Assembly (NCBI GenBank): GCA_017591395.1
Contig: WEDG01003969.1
Coordinates: forward strand, 17,608-81,607
From: Schistocephalus solidus
Taxonomy: Eukaryota > Platyhelminthes > Cestoda > Diphyllobothriidea > Diphyllobothriidae
Direction of reading: 5' to 3'
Length of the DNA stretch: 64,000 nt
The translations under genes and the position numbers were made by a program. The notes under the pieces are model-generated. The model saw nothing but the letters and a program-made list of their open reading frames with translations, did no database searches and was not told where the DNA came from. Positions 23,197 to 34,351 of this stretch are shown one piece after another (positions within the stretch are counted from its first letter, which is position 1; every line of letters begins with the position of its first letter).

Positions 23197-24369
23197 GTGG
23201 ATATACTATATGTGTGCAAAATGGTGAAGGCTGAAATTGAAGGGCAAAATGCTGCTCAGGACGTGATTGAACCGGCAACCCCACTCCTACAAGATCAACG
23301 CCTACCCGACTGCGCCATCGCGGCACGCTTGGAGAGCCGCTCTAAAAGCCTTATAAATTTGTTACAGCCAAAGTACGAGGAAAACTATTGTGGCGGTTGT
23401 CAAACGCTAGCCTCCAAGTTAAATCAACTGGTGGAAGAAATCAGGATTATTAAGAATTTTATACAGCAGACCCTCGTTTCAGAGGATCGATTGCCAGCAT
23501 CAACGCATAGGATAACACGGAGTAGAGCACGAGGCAACCTACACAACAAATCCCCAAATATATACAATGTGGTATCTAAGATACCAGTCAAGAGTAGTGA
23601 CGCAGAGCCTCCAGTAACACTGAAGAATAAGAAAAAGGCGAAAGGTAAGACCACAGGGACGGGTACCAAAAATCCGAAGGGGATGATGTCAATCTCGCCA
23701 GAAAAGCAATCGAATGTACAAAATGAAATTGATCAAAATATAACAATGAACGAGCTAAACGAAACACGACAGATAAAGATTAACGAAAATAGTCTCCAGG
23801 TCACGCGCGCTTCATCAGAGGCAAATATAGAGGAGCTGTTGTCCACCGAATGGATGACACAAAGTGGACCCACAGCGGTAATACCTTCCCAAGCCAAAGA
23901 TGTTGAAGCCAGTATTGGGGAAGCCCCAACATCATCCAGGCAAATTATTCAACAGAACCCCTGGATAGATGTGCTATGGACAGGTCACAATGCATAATCG
24001 TCCATGGGCTTCGTGAATCAACCAACGAAATCCCTCAGGTGTAGAATAAATGATGATATCATGGCCTTGCAAGAGTGTTTGAGTGAAATAATAAGAGAGG
24101 ATGAAAAAATAGGGTTTTTTTAAATTTCCGACCAAATACTAAAGATAACAAAAACTTTATAAGAAATAAATCAAGGCCTTTAAAGGTAATTTTGGAAAAC
24201 AAATTTCAGAGAGACCTTCTAATCGAGCGAACAGCAGGGGGAGTCCCCGGTCACAGAGGTATTTTTTTAACCGGACTACTCCGTTCAAGAGAGAATGAAA
24301 TAGAGGGCGCTAAAAGTGGAATTGGAGAACTTGAAAGAACAGGGAGAGAAGGGACTTGTAATAAGGAAC
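23197..24369 (+). pseudogene. CR1-like LINE ORF1, C-terminal part broken
   Basis: ORF1 proteins bind LINE RNA in the retrotransposition particle. The open frame runs 23197-23997 (266 codons). It has a CxxC-containing helical stretch (YCGGCQTLASKLNQLVEEI, about residues 68-86), a possible coiled coil, then a basic region with RITRSRARGN and KKAKGKTTGTG. The part after 23990 (IIVHGLRESTNEIP, then KSRPLKVILENKFQRDLLI) is split over frames by stops and ends at VIRN beside the 662-bp block. Its place before the CR1 RT and the VHGL/RPLKVI pattern support the call. The product cannot be complete. Confidence 0.65.
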
Positions 24370-25031
24370 TGTTAGTTTAGTTTGTATGACGGCTATCTCG
24401 GTTGGTTGCTTGGGCAACGCTCCTTGTGTGATCATCTCACCGTGCTGGAAATCGTTGAGACTGTACGTTGGGTCAGTACTTTGATGGCCCGGTGGTGGTC
24501 TCGTCAATACGGATCTCACTGCGGCCAGTGAATTTGTCTGATATGATGGTTCTGGTGTACCACCTCGTACGATCCGTCCTTGCAAGGTATCGCTTGCTAG
24601 AGTGCAGTCTCAATTGCCGTTTCTTGGTTCCATATTAGCACGTCTGTCTGAGAGGCATGACTGTAGAGTACATTGCGCGCATTTTGTAGTTGTATCGTAA
24701 TTCTTTTGGGACCACTGAGCGCCTAGCTGTCTGACATACTCTACATAGTGCCATGGAAACGGTTTTTAACGCGAATTTTGGGATTTAGTCTACCAAATCG
24801 ATCTACACAAGGGGAATTGATTGACCTTGTCTGGTCGAAACTGATTGCATACCGTATATTAGTTGTTCTCGAAAGGCCACTAAGTTTCCCGATGGCCTTT
24901 TCTACCAATTATTGCGGTATTGACTTGCGAACTCCCTTTTGACAGCGCCTTCGTTTCTGTTCGAGAGGTTTCGTTTCTTATTATACGGGAAAGTCAGCAC
25001 GTGCAACCGGATTAAGTCGACTTCGACTAGA
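24370..25031 (+). repeat. 662-bp block replacing the CR1 endonuclease region
   Basis: This is the second copy of 16481-17142. On its left ORF1 is cut at VIRN. On its right ORF2 resumes at KYKTQRNRVKGLVYKA, past the endonuclease. A CR1 element should have roughly a kilobase of endonuclease sequence here, so the block replaces coding sequence instead of simply interrupting it. Confidence 0.8.
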
Positions 25032-26848
25032 AGTACAAGACGCAGAGGAACAGGGTAAAAGGCCTGGTTTATAAAGCCCGCCAAAGTTTTGAGAGTAACT
25101 TGATAAACCGTGCAGCAGAAAACCCGAAGCTCTTCTACAACTACACTAGGCAGTGCACTCGAAATAAAGACCCCATCCCTTTGTTAAAAACGGATGAAGG
25201 CGTCGAACTTTGCAAGGACGAGGAAAAGGTTGAGTATCTATCTGAGTTCTTTTAGTCGGTTTTTACGAGAGAAGCCAATCTAACCGCTTATAACTATAGT
25301 GTGGAAGAGCTCCCGACAATTGACTCAGTGGTCATAACAGAACCTATTGCTCTGCAGGAACTACTGAAGCTGGACGAAACCAAATCACCAGGTCCTGATG
25401 TAATACCGGCAAAGTTGTTGAAGGAGTTGGCAGAACCTTTATGTCTACTCTTCCAAGCCTCCCTCGCTGCAGTCAGATTGCCACCCGATTGGAAGACCGC
25501 GTGGATTTCCCCGATACATAAAAGTGGCAGCCGGGCTTCCGCAAATAACTACAGGCCGGTAAGTCTCACCTCCATATGTTGCAAGATTATGGAGCGAATC
25601 ATCAAACGTGAACTGATGCAGTTTCTGGAGCGGCATCATCTTCTCTTTGAAGCGCAGCATGGATTCCGCAGAGGAAGGTCCTGTTTAACTAATTTGCTCT
25701 ACTGTCTGGAACGATGGACCCGAGCGGTCGATGAAGGACATGTAGTGCACGTAGTCTACATAGACTTCAAGAAGGCCTTTGATAGCGTGCCTTACCAACG
25801 TCTCCTATACAAACTCAACCATGTTGGAGTAAGGGGCAAGCTTTTGAAGTGGATCGAAAACTTCTTGATTGGGCGATCTCAGATTGTCCGTCTTGGCGAT
25901 CAACAATCGGCGGAGGTGGCGGTTGAGAGTGGGGTTCCTCAGGGCTCCGTCCTTGGCCCTATCCTCTTCCTTATATACATTGATGACTGCGTAACTGGCT
26001 TGGACTGTGACACCGCCATATTTGCTGATGATATAAAGCTTTGGAAGGTCATCCACAACGCAGCTGTTGAAGAAAATCTACAGGCGAACTTGAATCGACT
26101 CGAGGAATGGTCGCACAACTGGCTCCTCCCATTCAATGCTACCAAGTGCAATATTCTGCGATTCGGCAGAACCAGCTCCGGGCACCAGATAATTTAATAT
26201 CTGGACGACACACCGCTACCAGAGGTAGAGGCTCAGAAAGATCTAGGAGTATGGATCACGCCCACACTGAAGCCATCGTTCCATTGCTCAAAAGTAGAAA
26301 AATCTGACATGTCAAGCTTCTATCTAATTAAGCGAGCGTTTGCAAAGTTCGACAAAGAGGGATTTAATAAGGTCTTTGGGATGTTCGTGCGACCACAATT
26401 GGAATTTTCCATACAAGCCTGGAGACCGTGGTCTGTCAAAGACCACAACACCCTTGAGAAGGTCCAAAGACGTGCAACCAAGCTTGTTCAAGGTCAAAGC
26501 TACCTGCCATACGAGACACGATTGTCTAATCTTGATCTGTTTCCTCTGGACTATAGACAGCTACGCGACGACCTAATACAAGCCTTTCGCATGCTGCGGG
26601 GTCAGGATTGTTGCCTTGCATCTGGCGACTTCTTTGAGCTGGCCACTACCACTACTTTGCGAGGACATCCCATTAAACTACGTGTGACAGGTGCAAGACT
26701 CGACACAAGAAGGTTCTTCTTCTCCAACAGAGTGATTAAGGCCTGGAATGCTCTGCCTGCGGACATAATCATGTCCCCATCCGTTGACACTTTTAAGCGG
26801 AAGTTTGACCAGTACAGCCATAAGTACCACCACGACATCCGAACCTAA
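25032..26848 (+). pseudogene. CR1-like LINE ORF2, reverse transcriptase and C-terminus
   Basis: The RT makes element cDNA at a nicked genomic target. From 25301 one frame holds ETKSPGPDVIPAKLLKELA, DWKTAWISPIHKSG, NNYRPVSLTSICCKIMERI, HGFRRGRSCLTNLL, motif A (VYIDFKKAFDSVPY), motif B (SGVPQGSVLGPILFLIYIDD) and motif C with FADD at about 26020-26031. A stop at 26195 and frame changes separate it from the C-terminal part (26309-26848: VFGMFVRPQLEFSIQAW, LEKVQRRATKLV, FFFSNRVIKAWNALP). An in-frame TAG lies at about 25253. The catalytic residues survive but the frame does not. CR1-clade placement rests on the C-terminal pattern and the tail repeat. Confidence 0.92.
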
Positions 26849-27080
26849 CACATTTCCTTAAACATATTTCCACCCACAATTTCAGCTTCATATAACATAC
26901 TACTCCCTATTTTGAGTAACATTATTTTATAATTGTTTGTCCGGTGCCCGGCAGTGTGTCGGGGAGATAACCCTTTGTCCAAAGTCCATTATATGTCAGC
27001 CTTTTTAAATTTGCAGTGTCATTGACATCAATAGGGAGCTCAAAGGCTTCGCCTATATTTCCCTTAATAAAACTGAACTG
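26849..27080 (+). other. CR1 3' UTR with ACTGA tail
   Basis: Non-coding, ending cttaataaaactgaactgaa. The last 130 bases recur inverted at 31544-31670. Confidence 0.6.
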
Positions 27081-27084
27081 AACG

Positions 27085-29458
27085 TAGATGTGTGCTGCCT
27101 GTCAGAAGTCCGAATACCTAACGCAGGCTCTCTGGAAAAAAAGATCCCGGAAGCCAACTCACACTTCACCCTGTACCACAGTGGCCCTCGCGACTTTTCT
27201 GGTAGACATGGTGTGTCGATTGCCCTCTCTCAACAAGCGAACCGTGCACTGCTTGCTTGGGAACCAGTTAACTAACGTATGACCTATGCGAGACTGAAAG
27301 GTCACTTAAAAAAACGTTTATATCGTCTCCGTGTACGCACCAACTTCCGCTGCCAATCAGCACGACAAAGAAACGTTTTACTCGCAACTGCAAGCGTTAT
27401 TTGAAAGACTCCCGCGCCATGATCTGTTAATTGTTGCTGGGAACTGGAATGGCCGAACTGGACGTGGTGACTCCACTAACAGTCATCTCATTGGCCGTTT
27501 TGGGCTTGGTTCTCGATGTGAAAATGGTGAGAGACGGCTAAACGTAACTGATTAGAACCGACTGTTTGTCACGAACACGGGCTTCCAGCACCGCAATAAA
27601 CACCTGCTGACCTGGTATTCAAATGACGGTCATACAGCCATTCAGATCGACTACATTCTAGTCAGTTCACGGTTCTGCAGCTGGGTTCATTATAGCAGAT
27701 CTATGTGTGGTGCCGAGACTGGTAATGCCTATGGGTCTGAGCGACTGTTCGTAATGGAATGCCAGTTTTATTGCTGAAAACCCGACCAAGGTCGAGCGCT
27801 GGCGTGAGCACTTCGAAAACCTTCTAAATTTCGATACCGAGCCCAGAACCCCCTTACCACGTGCAACGGAGTCTCCTCCATCTCTTGCGTATGCAGTGTC
27901 ATGCGACACCCCTTCTGAAGGAGAAGTTACTGATGTCATAAGAAGGTTGCGCAACAACAAGGCACCTGGAGAGGACGGTATACCATCTGAAATCTACAAG
28001 TATTGTGCTGACACACTAGCGCCCTGGCTCCAAGAAGTGATTGTACAAGCGTGGAGAGACGAGGTTGTTCCTGAGGACTGGGGCTCAGGCATCTTTGTGT
28101 CTGTCTACAAGAAGGGAGGCAAAACGAGATGCGAAAACTACCATGGCATAATTCTTATTGACGTTGCTGTTAAAATCTTTGCTATTTTCTTTCTCAGGCG
28201 ATTCCAGGCTGTGCGCGGCTCTAGGACGAGGCCCAACCATGCCGGATTCCCTGCTGGGCGTGGATGTGTGGACCAAATATTCACACTAAGGCGTATCCTT
28301 GAATCCTACAATAGGTACCAGCAACTGACAGGCGTATGCTTTGACGACTTAACCACCGCGTTCGATTCCGTCCATCGTGAATCCTTATGGTGGCTAATGG
28401 CACTAGATAGCCTACCATCGAAAATCATATCCATGATCAAGGCCTATCAAAGCTCAACCACTGCACGAGTTTTGGTCCATAACAATCTTTAACAAGCTTT
28501 CGATATCTGTTTTGGCGTTCGACAAGGTTGTATTTTGTCGCCCATCCTGTTCAACTACGCTATCGACTGGATTATTGGGAAGGCCCTGCATGAAGAGGAC
28601 TGTTTTGAGCTTGCACCCGGACGCCGGTTGGCTGACCTAGACTACGCAGATGATATCGCCTTACTAGCCTCAAACTTTGGTGATCAACAGTCTATGGTAT
28701 CGCGGGTGAATGAAGTCGCTAAATCGGTTGGCATGTCTATAAATGTGGGGAAGACCAACGTTATTTTCAAGCCGCATCCCTGCCCAGGAAAAAGCACCTC
28801 TCGAGGTTGGCGGCTGTCAACTTGAAGAGGAGGACAGTTTCAAATATTTTGGGGTGATGTTGCTGCCGAATGGACAGAGTAAGGATGACATTGTCTCCAG
28901 AATCGATACTGCTCGTCGGGTCTTCTCAAGCCTTATAAAGTACCGGTGAACCTGACGTGACATTTATATCGCCACAAAGCTTCGCATATACCGTGCCTCT
29001 GTCTGGTCTGTACTTCTCTATAGTTGTGAATGCTGGGCGACACGCGTGGAAAGATGAGCGAAAACTGGAGGCATTTGATCACTACTTCTTGAGGACCATT
29101 ATCCGAGTGCAGTACGCAGACTTCGTATCAAACGAGACAGTCCGCAATCGCTCGCTAACATCGCAAGCCATCCAAGAACGACGACTGAGGTGGTTCGGGC
29201 ACGTTCTTCGTCGCCCACCTTACGAGCTCAGTATTAATGCCCATGAACCGACTCCACTACCCAATTGGAGACGTTTAAGAGGGGGTCAGCTCAAAACCTG
29301 GCTCGATGCAGTTCGTCAGGATATGGAAGTTTTTCTTGGACCTTCAGTATTCGGCGTCCATCGTTGGCGAAAAAGAATGGATTGAACTGTTTACGTCTGC
29401 TGCCGTGGACCTTCATGCGTGGAGGAGCACAATCCGTGACATAATCGAGGCCGGCTAG
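27085..29458 (+). pseudogene. RTE-like LINE ORF2, endonuclease to C-terminus
   Basis: Continues the RTE ORF2 interrupted at 22683. Endonuclease motifs: VCCLSEVRIPNAGS, RHGVSIALSQQANRALLAWE, VYAPTSAANQHDKETFYSQ, HDLLIVAGNWNGRTG, DYILVSSRF. A deletion of about 500 bp joins GNAYGS to the region before TRPRS (near 27736), compared with the copy at 29940-31540. RT motifs: NNKAPGEDGIPSEIYK, AFDSVHRESLW, GVRQGCILSPILFNYAID, LDYADDIALLAS. The C-terminus has QERRLRWFGHVLRRPPYE and DMEVFLGPSVFG, ending at TAG 29456-29458. Several frameshifts (for example in the poly-A at 27306-27314) and stops make it dead. Confidence 0.92.
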
Positions 29459-29544
29459 ATAAGGCATGATCGCAGACGTAACAATTATAAGCAAGTACAA
29501 CATCCAACATGGCTGCTTAAATTTTAACAATAAGCGACTCGAAT

Positions 29545-29736
29545 GCTGACCGTCAAACTCAATGGTTAGAGCGTTGAACTTCTGATCAATAGGTCGCGGG
29601 TTTGAGTTTCGGGTGGTGCACCACCTGGGGTTGGGTATAACTGGCTGATGACAACTTATAAGTCTGAAATGACCATCGCACTCTATCTCGTCTCTGTTAG
29701 CAGTGTTCGTCACCACCACCATCATCTTCTTTTTCT
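29545..29736 (+). mobile_element. tRNA-derived SINE leading into (CTA)n
   Basis: Box A lies in tcaatggttagagcg (29559-29573) and box B in ggtcgcgggtttgagtttcg (29592-29611), as in a tRNA gene. A perfect palindrome ggtggtgcaccacc follows at 29612-29625. Next comes the conserved middle (ctggctgatgacaactta, taagtctgaaatgacc) and a CTA-repeat tail. It inserted just after the RTE 3' end. Confidence 0.75.
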
Positions 29737-29932
<196 letters not shown>

Positions 29933-29939
29933 CGCGCAC

Positions 29940-31540
29940 AGCCTGGGATTGCCGGAGAAAGACAATAGCGAAGATTTTAACAGCAACGTCAATAATAATT
30001 ATGCCATGGTAGTTTTCGCATCTCGTTTTGCCTCCCTTCTTGTAGACAGGCACAAAGATGCCTGAGCCCCAGTCCTCAGGAACAACCTCGTCTCTCCACG
30101 CTTGTACAATCACTTCTTGGAGCCAGGGCGCCAGTGTTAGCACAATACTTGTAGATTTCAGATGGTATACCGTCCTCTCCAGTGCCTTGTTGTTGCGCAA
30201 CCTTCTTATGACATCAGTAACCTCTCCTTCAGAAGGGGGTGTCGCATGACACTGCATAGGCAAGAGAGGGAGGAGACTCCGTCGCACGTGGTAAGGGGGT
30301 TCTGGGCTCGGTATCGAAATTTAGAAGGTTTTCGAAGTGCTCACGCCAGCGCTCGACCTTGGTCGGGTTTTCAGCAATAAAACTGTCATTCCATTACGAA
30401 CAGAGTCGCTCAGTGTAGAGGGCCTACCACTAACTTGGCGGATAATGTGGTAGAGTTTTCGAGTGACACATACGTTTGAGGCCTGCTCCATTGAGGTCGC
30501 TATGTCAGCACAATATTTATTCCGGTCTTCCCTAGCCGATTTTGCCGTCATCTTTCGGAGTTGGCAGAAGGAAGCATCGTTGCGGGACCTGGCTCGAGCC
30601 GTCTGTGCAGACAACTGTAGGCTTATTCCGTTGATCCAATCACTGCAGCGTCGCTGAGTAAACTCAAGGATTTTATCAGCTGCTTCATAGACTAATGCCT
30701 TCAGTGATGACCACTCACTACTGCCTTCTGAGGCTGCTCGGGTAGTAAAAAAAGACCAGATTTCTCTGTTCAGGGCCTCAGCAGTGCCGGGTTGCCGGAT
30801 TTTGGCGACATCGAGGTGTCTAGCACGTGACATTTTCGGTGCGGATGATAGGTGCACTTTAAAGCGTGTATGGACGATAACATAGTCAGACCCATAGGCA
30901 TTACCAGTCTCGGCACCACACATAGATCTGCTATCATGAACCCAGCTGCAGAACCGTGAACTGACTAGAATGTAGTCGATCTGAATGGCTGTATGACCGT
31001 CGTTTGAATACCAGGTCAGCAGGTGTTTATTGCGGTGCTGGAAGCCCGTGTTCGTGACAAACAGTTGGTTCTAATCAGCTACGTTTAGCAGTCTCTCACC
31101 ATTTTCACATCGAGAACCAAGCCCAAAACGGCCAATGAGCTGACTGTTAGTGGAGTCACCACGTCCAGTTCGGCCATTCCAGTTCCCAGCAACAATTAAC
31201 AGATCATGGCGCGGGAGTCTTTCAAATAACGCTTGCAGTTGCGAGTAAAACGTTTCTTTGTCGTGCTGATTGGCAGCGGAAGTTGGTGCGTACACGGAGA
31301 CGATATAAATGTTTTTTAAGTGACCTTTCAGTCTCACATAGGTCATACGTTAGTTAACTGGTTCCCAAGCAAGCAGTGCACGGTTCGCTTGTTGAAAGGG
31401 GCAATCGACACACCATGTCTACCAGAAAATTCGCGAGGGCCACTGTGGTACAGGGTAAAGTGTGAGTTGGCTTCCGGGATATTTGTTTCCAGAGAGCCTG
31501 CGTTAGGTATTCGGACTTCTGACAGGCAGCACACATCTAC
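29940..31540 (-). pseudogene. RTE-like LINE ORF2, inverted second copy
   Basis: On the minus strand this reads from VCCLSEVRIPNAGS (31536) through YVRLKGHLKNIYIVSVYAPT, GNWNGRTGRGDSTN, SRDYI-type positions and TQRRCSDWINGISLQL to IRRLRNNKA, KTRCENYHG and the point FLRQSQAVRE (about 29945), where the CTA repeat begins. It keeps about 500 bp that the plus copy lost (30400-30890). Motifs A, B and C of the RT are absent because the copy stops before them. Frameshifts occur near 30180 and 30320. Confidence 0.9.
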
Positions 31541-31543
31541 GTT

Positions 31544-31670
31544 CAGTTCAGTTTTATTAAGGGAAATATAGGCGAAGCCTTTGAGCTCCCTATTGATGTC
31601 AATGACACTGCAAATTTAAAAAGGCTGACATATTATGGACTTTGGACAAAGGGTTATCTCCCCGACACAC
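31544..31670 (-). repeat. inverted copy of the CR1 3' end
   Basis: Complement of 26950-27080: ttcagttcagttttattaag, tatttcccttaataaaac-type match, through gggttatctccccgacacac. The cgtt at 31540-31543 is the AACG target copy, so the nested CR1/RTE junction is duplicated here. Confidence 0.85.
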
Positions 31671-31708
31671 GGCAAACACGTTATACCGTACTTCCGACAT
31701 AGATACTA

Positions 31709-31797
31709 GCTAAAAGCCCAGACACGTGTTTCGCCGATGTTTCTGCTGCTGTGTGACACAGCAACGAGGGGTTCGGCTCCTCAGTGGGTCCCCCAGC
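31709..31797 (-). ncRNA. hammerhead ribozyme motif, short stem III (left arm)
   Basis: This is the mirror copy of the motif at 32045-32133. Core CTGAGGA is at 31784-31778 (minus) and GAAA at 31732-31729. Stem II (GCCGA/TCGGC), the upper hairpin, stem III and stem I are all identical in sequence. The predicted cleavage is after the C at 31721 (minus). Confidence 0.72.
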
Positions 31798-31830
31798 GTT
31801 CTCTATGCGGTTTCTGGTATATGGACTCAA

Positions 31831-31879
31831 GAGAATAATCGGGTAAATAATTTCTGAAATTATTTACCCGATTATTCTC
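31831..31879. repeat. perfect 49-bp palindrome
   Basis: Twenty-four bases starting gagaataatcgggtaaat are followed by one T and then their exact complement. It forms the inner edge of the left arm. A perfect hairpin this long is normally deleted quickly in cloned DNA. Confidence 0.9.
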
Positions 31880-31887
31880 TGGAGTGC

Positions 31888-32003
31888 TTGATTGTCTTCG
31901 ACCCAAATGTTCATTGAAATTTCGGATCTGACCCAAAAAAGTCATGTCCGAATCACCTGACTCCATGTCCTGCACTTAATAATTTCAGAAATTATTTACC
32001 CGA
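31888..32003 (+). repeat. direct repeat, first copy (second at 32242-32357)
   Basis: ttgattgtcttcgacccaaa through cctgcacttaataatttcag to gaaattatttacc recurs at 32242-32357 with a handful of substitutions. The second copy runs into a (TA)n stretch. Confidence 0.9.
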
Positions 32004-32044
32004 TTATTCTCTGGAGTCCATCTACCAGAAACCGCATAAAGAAC

Positions 32045-32133
32045 GCTGGGGGACCCACTGAGGAGCCGAACCCCTCGTTGCTGTGTCACACAGCAGCAGA
32101 AACATCGGCGAAACACGTGTCTGGGCTTTTAGC
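32045..32133 (+). ncRNA. hammerhead ribozyme motif, short stem III (right arm)
   Basis: Core CTGAGGA at 32058-32064 (position 7 may vary in hammerheads) and GAAA at 32110-32113. Stem II pairs GCCGA (32065-32069) with TCGGC (32105-32109), then an internal loop and an upper hairpin GCTGTG-TCA-CACAGC (32080-32094). Stem III is tiny: ACACGTGT (32113-32120). The next base C32121 completes a GTC cleavage triplet. Stem I pairs CCCA (32054-32057) with TGGG (32122-32125), an A bulge, G-C plus G-U pairs, then GCT (32045-32047) with AGC (32131-32133). Every invariant core base is present. Hammerheads of this minimal type are known from Penelope-like elements and retrozymes of animals. Activity is not shown by sequence alone. 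Confidence 0.75.
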
Positions 32134-32241
32134 TAGTATCTATGTCGGAAGTACGGTATAACGTCTTTGCCATATAAGATTCATACTACTTGTAGTGCTA
32201 CTTGTTTGTAGAATGGGCATTTCGTGGTTATTCCACAGTGG

Positions 32242-32357
32242 TTGATTGCCTTCGACCCAAATGTTCATTGAAATTTCGGATCTGACCCTAAAAAGTCATA
32301 TCCGAATCACCTGACTCCACGTCCTGCACTTAATAATTTCAGAAATTATTTACCGAT
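32242..32357 (+). repeat. direct repeat, second copy
   Basis: Counterpart of 31888-32003; outside the inverted arms, so the element was rearranged after or during insertion. Confidence 0.9.
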
Positions 32358-32378
32358 ATATATATATATATATATATA
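32355..32378. repeat. (TA)n microsatellite
   Basis: Uninterrupted at-alternation following taccga. Confidence 0.9.
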
Positions 32379-34019
32379 ATTAAAGATGAAATTCATGGGG
32401 AAAATATAAACTTTAATATAATGGCCTGTAAGGTCTACAAAAATGAACATTTTCGACATCTTTTATTCGTGTTTGATGGAGCGGACAATGCAGTGTAGGC
32501 CGCCGGAAACATTCATGCTGTTTACGGGAAATAATTTATTGGTGAAATAATATTTCAGAAACGAGTTGCCTGTTCAAAGGAAGGCGATCTCGATATAACG
32601 GATTTCAGGCTTCGATGGGGATTTTCTCAATACTTTAATCCATGCACATCTCCGTTAAACGATTCGGGATTTGACCAGAGAGATGGGATACGTAAAATTA
32701 GCGATAACTCGATATCTGCTATGTGCTAACTGGTCGGGTTTTTAATGCCTCACCAGGAGAGTGGTGTATTCACGGTTCCTTGGTTTCGATCAGGAATATT
32801 TAGAGACAGTTGAGAGTAAATATCTTCGATTTAAATTGCCTGTAGGAAACCCCTGTCGGGTGGGGGCCTATAATGCGGCTCCACTGACAAAACCAGTGTT
32901 TAGTGTAATGTGGAAAGGGTGGTGAATATTAGTTTTAAGGGTGGTGAAAAGGTTAACTTATAGGAAAAGGTAGAAGTAAAATAATGAAAATCGTGCACAT
33001 GAAGCGTGGTGTTTAAATAAGCTATTTCAGTTATAAATCAGCACGCAATTTTAAAAACGGCATCTTTGCAAGTGTTTCGCAGTGTCTAGCGAAGTGCTAG
33101 CAACCACCAGGGGCCAATTTCCCGAAATGTAACGAATCAACCGTGTAAGTAATGATTAAATTACATATTAATTAATTTAATTATAGAATATCTAGCCAAT
33201 GGTTATTGGAGCGTTAACCCTAACGCTAACTCTAACCCTCTAGCTCTGAAATCTAACTACAAACTGGAAACCAAAACCCCACCAGGCTATGACCTAGTCC
33301 CCCTCCATCTTCTAAACCTAATTCTACCCAATGCCCACAGCCTGGGCTTTACTGTAAATTGATTTTCGAAGACGCCAACACGCCTACTGAAAATAATCTC
33401 AGTAGTAGTGCTAAAAAGAAATAACCACATATGCACCCGTTCCGAGTCGCTCACGCTGGCCATGGGTTCTTTATTGCAGGCAGTTTCGTTAGCCGACGTG
33501 ATAACCACATGACAAGAGAGCTGCAGTATGCGTGGCTACCAGCCGTCTGTTAAATCGACTACCACGCCAAATCTTCCGTCAGCATGGGGCAAACAGTCCT
33601 GCTCGACAAATATCCCCCAGTGGATGAGGGTGCAGAAGGAAAATTATTCCCTGTACGACTCCTATGGAGGATCTTAGCCGAACCGCGGCCGACACAAGCG
33701 CCGAATCGTGGCACCTTGACTGACACGTGTGGCAAGTAGGTCTTCTTTCTGCAGGCAGTCCAAATGACAGTCTGGTCGAAAAATCAGACCCTGCATAATC
33801 CTGTCCACGCGAATGCCATCCCAGGCCCTAAAAGGCTACTTTAAAATCACATCTACACCACCCTCGGAAGGAAGCACGTATTTTTCCTTTGAAGGAAGCC
33901 TCCGTTTCACGTTCCCAGATAGTAGAACACCTTCCCTCGAGTGCTGATTTATGATACTCTTTAACCAAACCGTAGATGAGTATGGAGTTCAAGAAATCCG
34001 ACCGATTGAGCCTGCAGTG
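32379..34019. other. intergenic, no gene recognised
   Basis: No protein motif seen. A degenerate telomere-like stretch (gttaaccctaacgctaactc, taaccctc) lies at 33213-33241. Confidence 0.45.
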
Positions 34020-34310
34020 GTGGCCCAACTCTGGGCGAATTTTGCAATGCTGAAACTCTCGCGACTAATTGCAAGTGCGTACCAGTGCCGGCCAATCCCG
34101 GCTGTTCCATCCGGCCAATAATCTGAAAGGCTGACTCACTCATGACGGCGCTGGAGAAGCTGCGATGAAGTCCCACGGTCTCACACTTCGGACGCCGACC
34201 TCACAGCTGCGCACGTGTCCTCTTCCGCCAGCCAACTTCTTCTAACCCCTTTACCGATAGTTCTGTACGGAATACACCATCTTCCAAAATGGCCTTCTGG
34301 TAGCAGTCAG
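34020..34310. repeat. dispersed repeat, related to 45780-45970
   Basis: Shared blocks in order: gcgtaccagtgcc/gcgtgccagtggcc, caatcccggctgt, ccggccaat, aaggctgactc, gatagttct and gaatacac. Function and class unknown. Confidence 0.55.
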
Positions 34311-34351
34311 CATAAAAATGAGTAGGTGCGATTTCTGGAACAAGAAGTTTA

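Larger units (their letters stand above)
22684..27080 (+). mobile_element. nested CR1-like LINE flanked by AACG
   Basis: AACG at 22680-22683 and 27081-27084 flanks the whole block, and the RTE reading frame is interrupted exactly here. Inside are a leader (22684-23196), an ORF1 (23197-24369), a foreign 662-bp block (24370-25031), an ORF2 RT (25032-26848) and a 3' UTR ending in the short repeat actgaactgaac, a CR1-like tail. The ORF2 endonuclease is missing. Confidence 0.75.
31671..32171. repeat. inverted repeat, Penelope/retrozyme-like terminal repeats
   Basis: Left arm 31671-31864 and right arm 31979-32171 are near-perfect complements of about 193 bp, separated by about 115 bp. Only a few mismatches are seen (gcaaacacg versus gcaaagacg, ctctatgcgg versus ctttatgcgg). 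Each arm carries one hammerhead ribozyme motif, pointing outward. The left arm abuts the truncated CR1 end. No Penelope RT or GIY-YIG endonuclease frame was found beside it. Confidence 0.85.
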
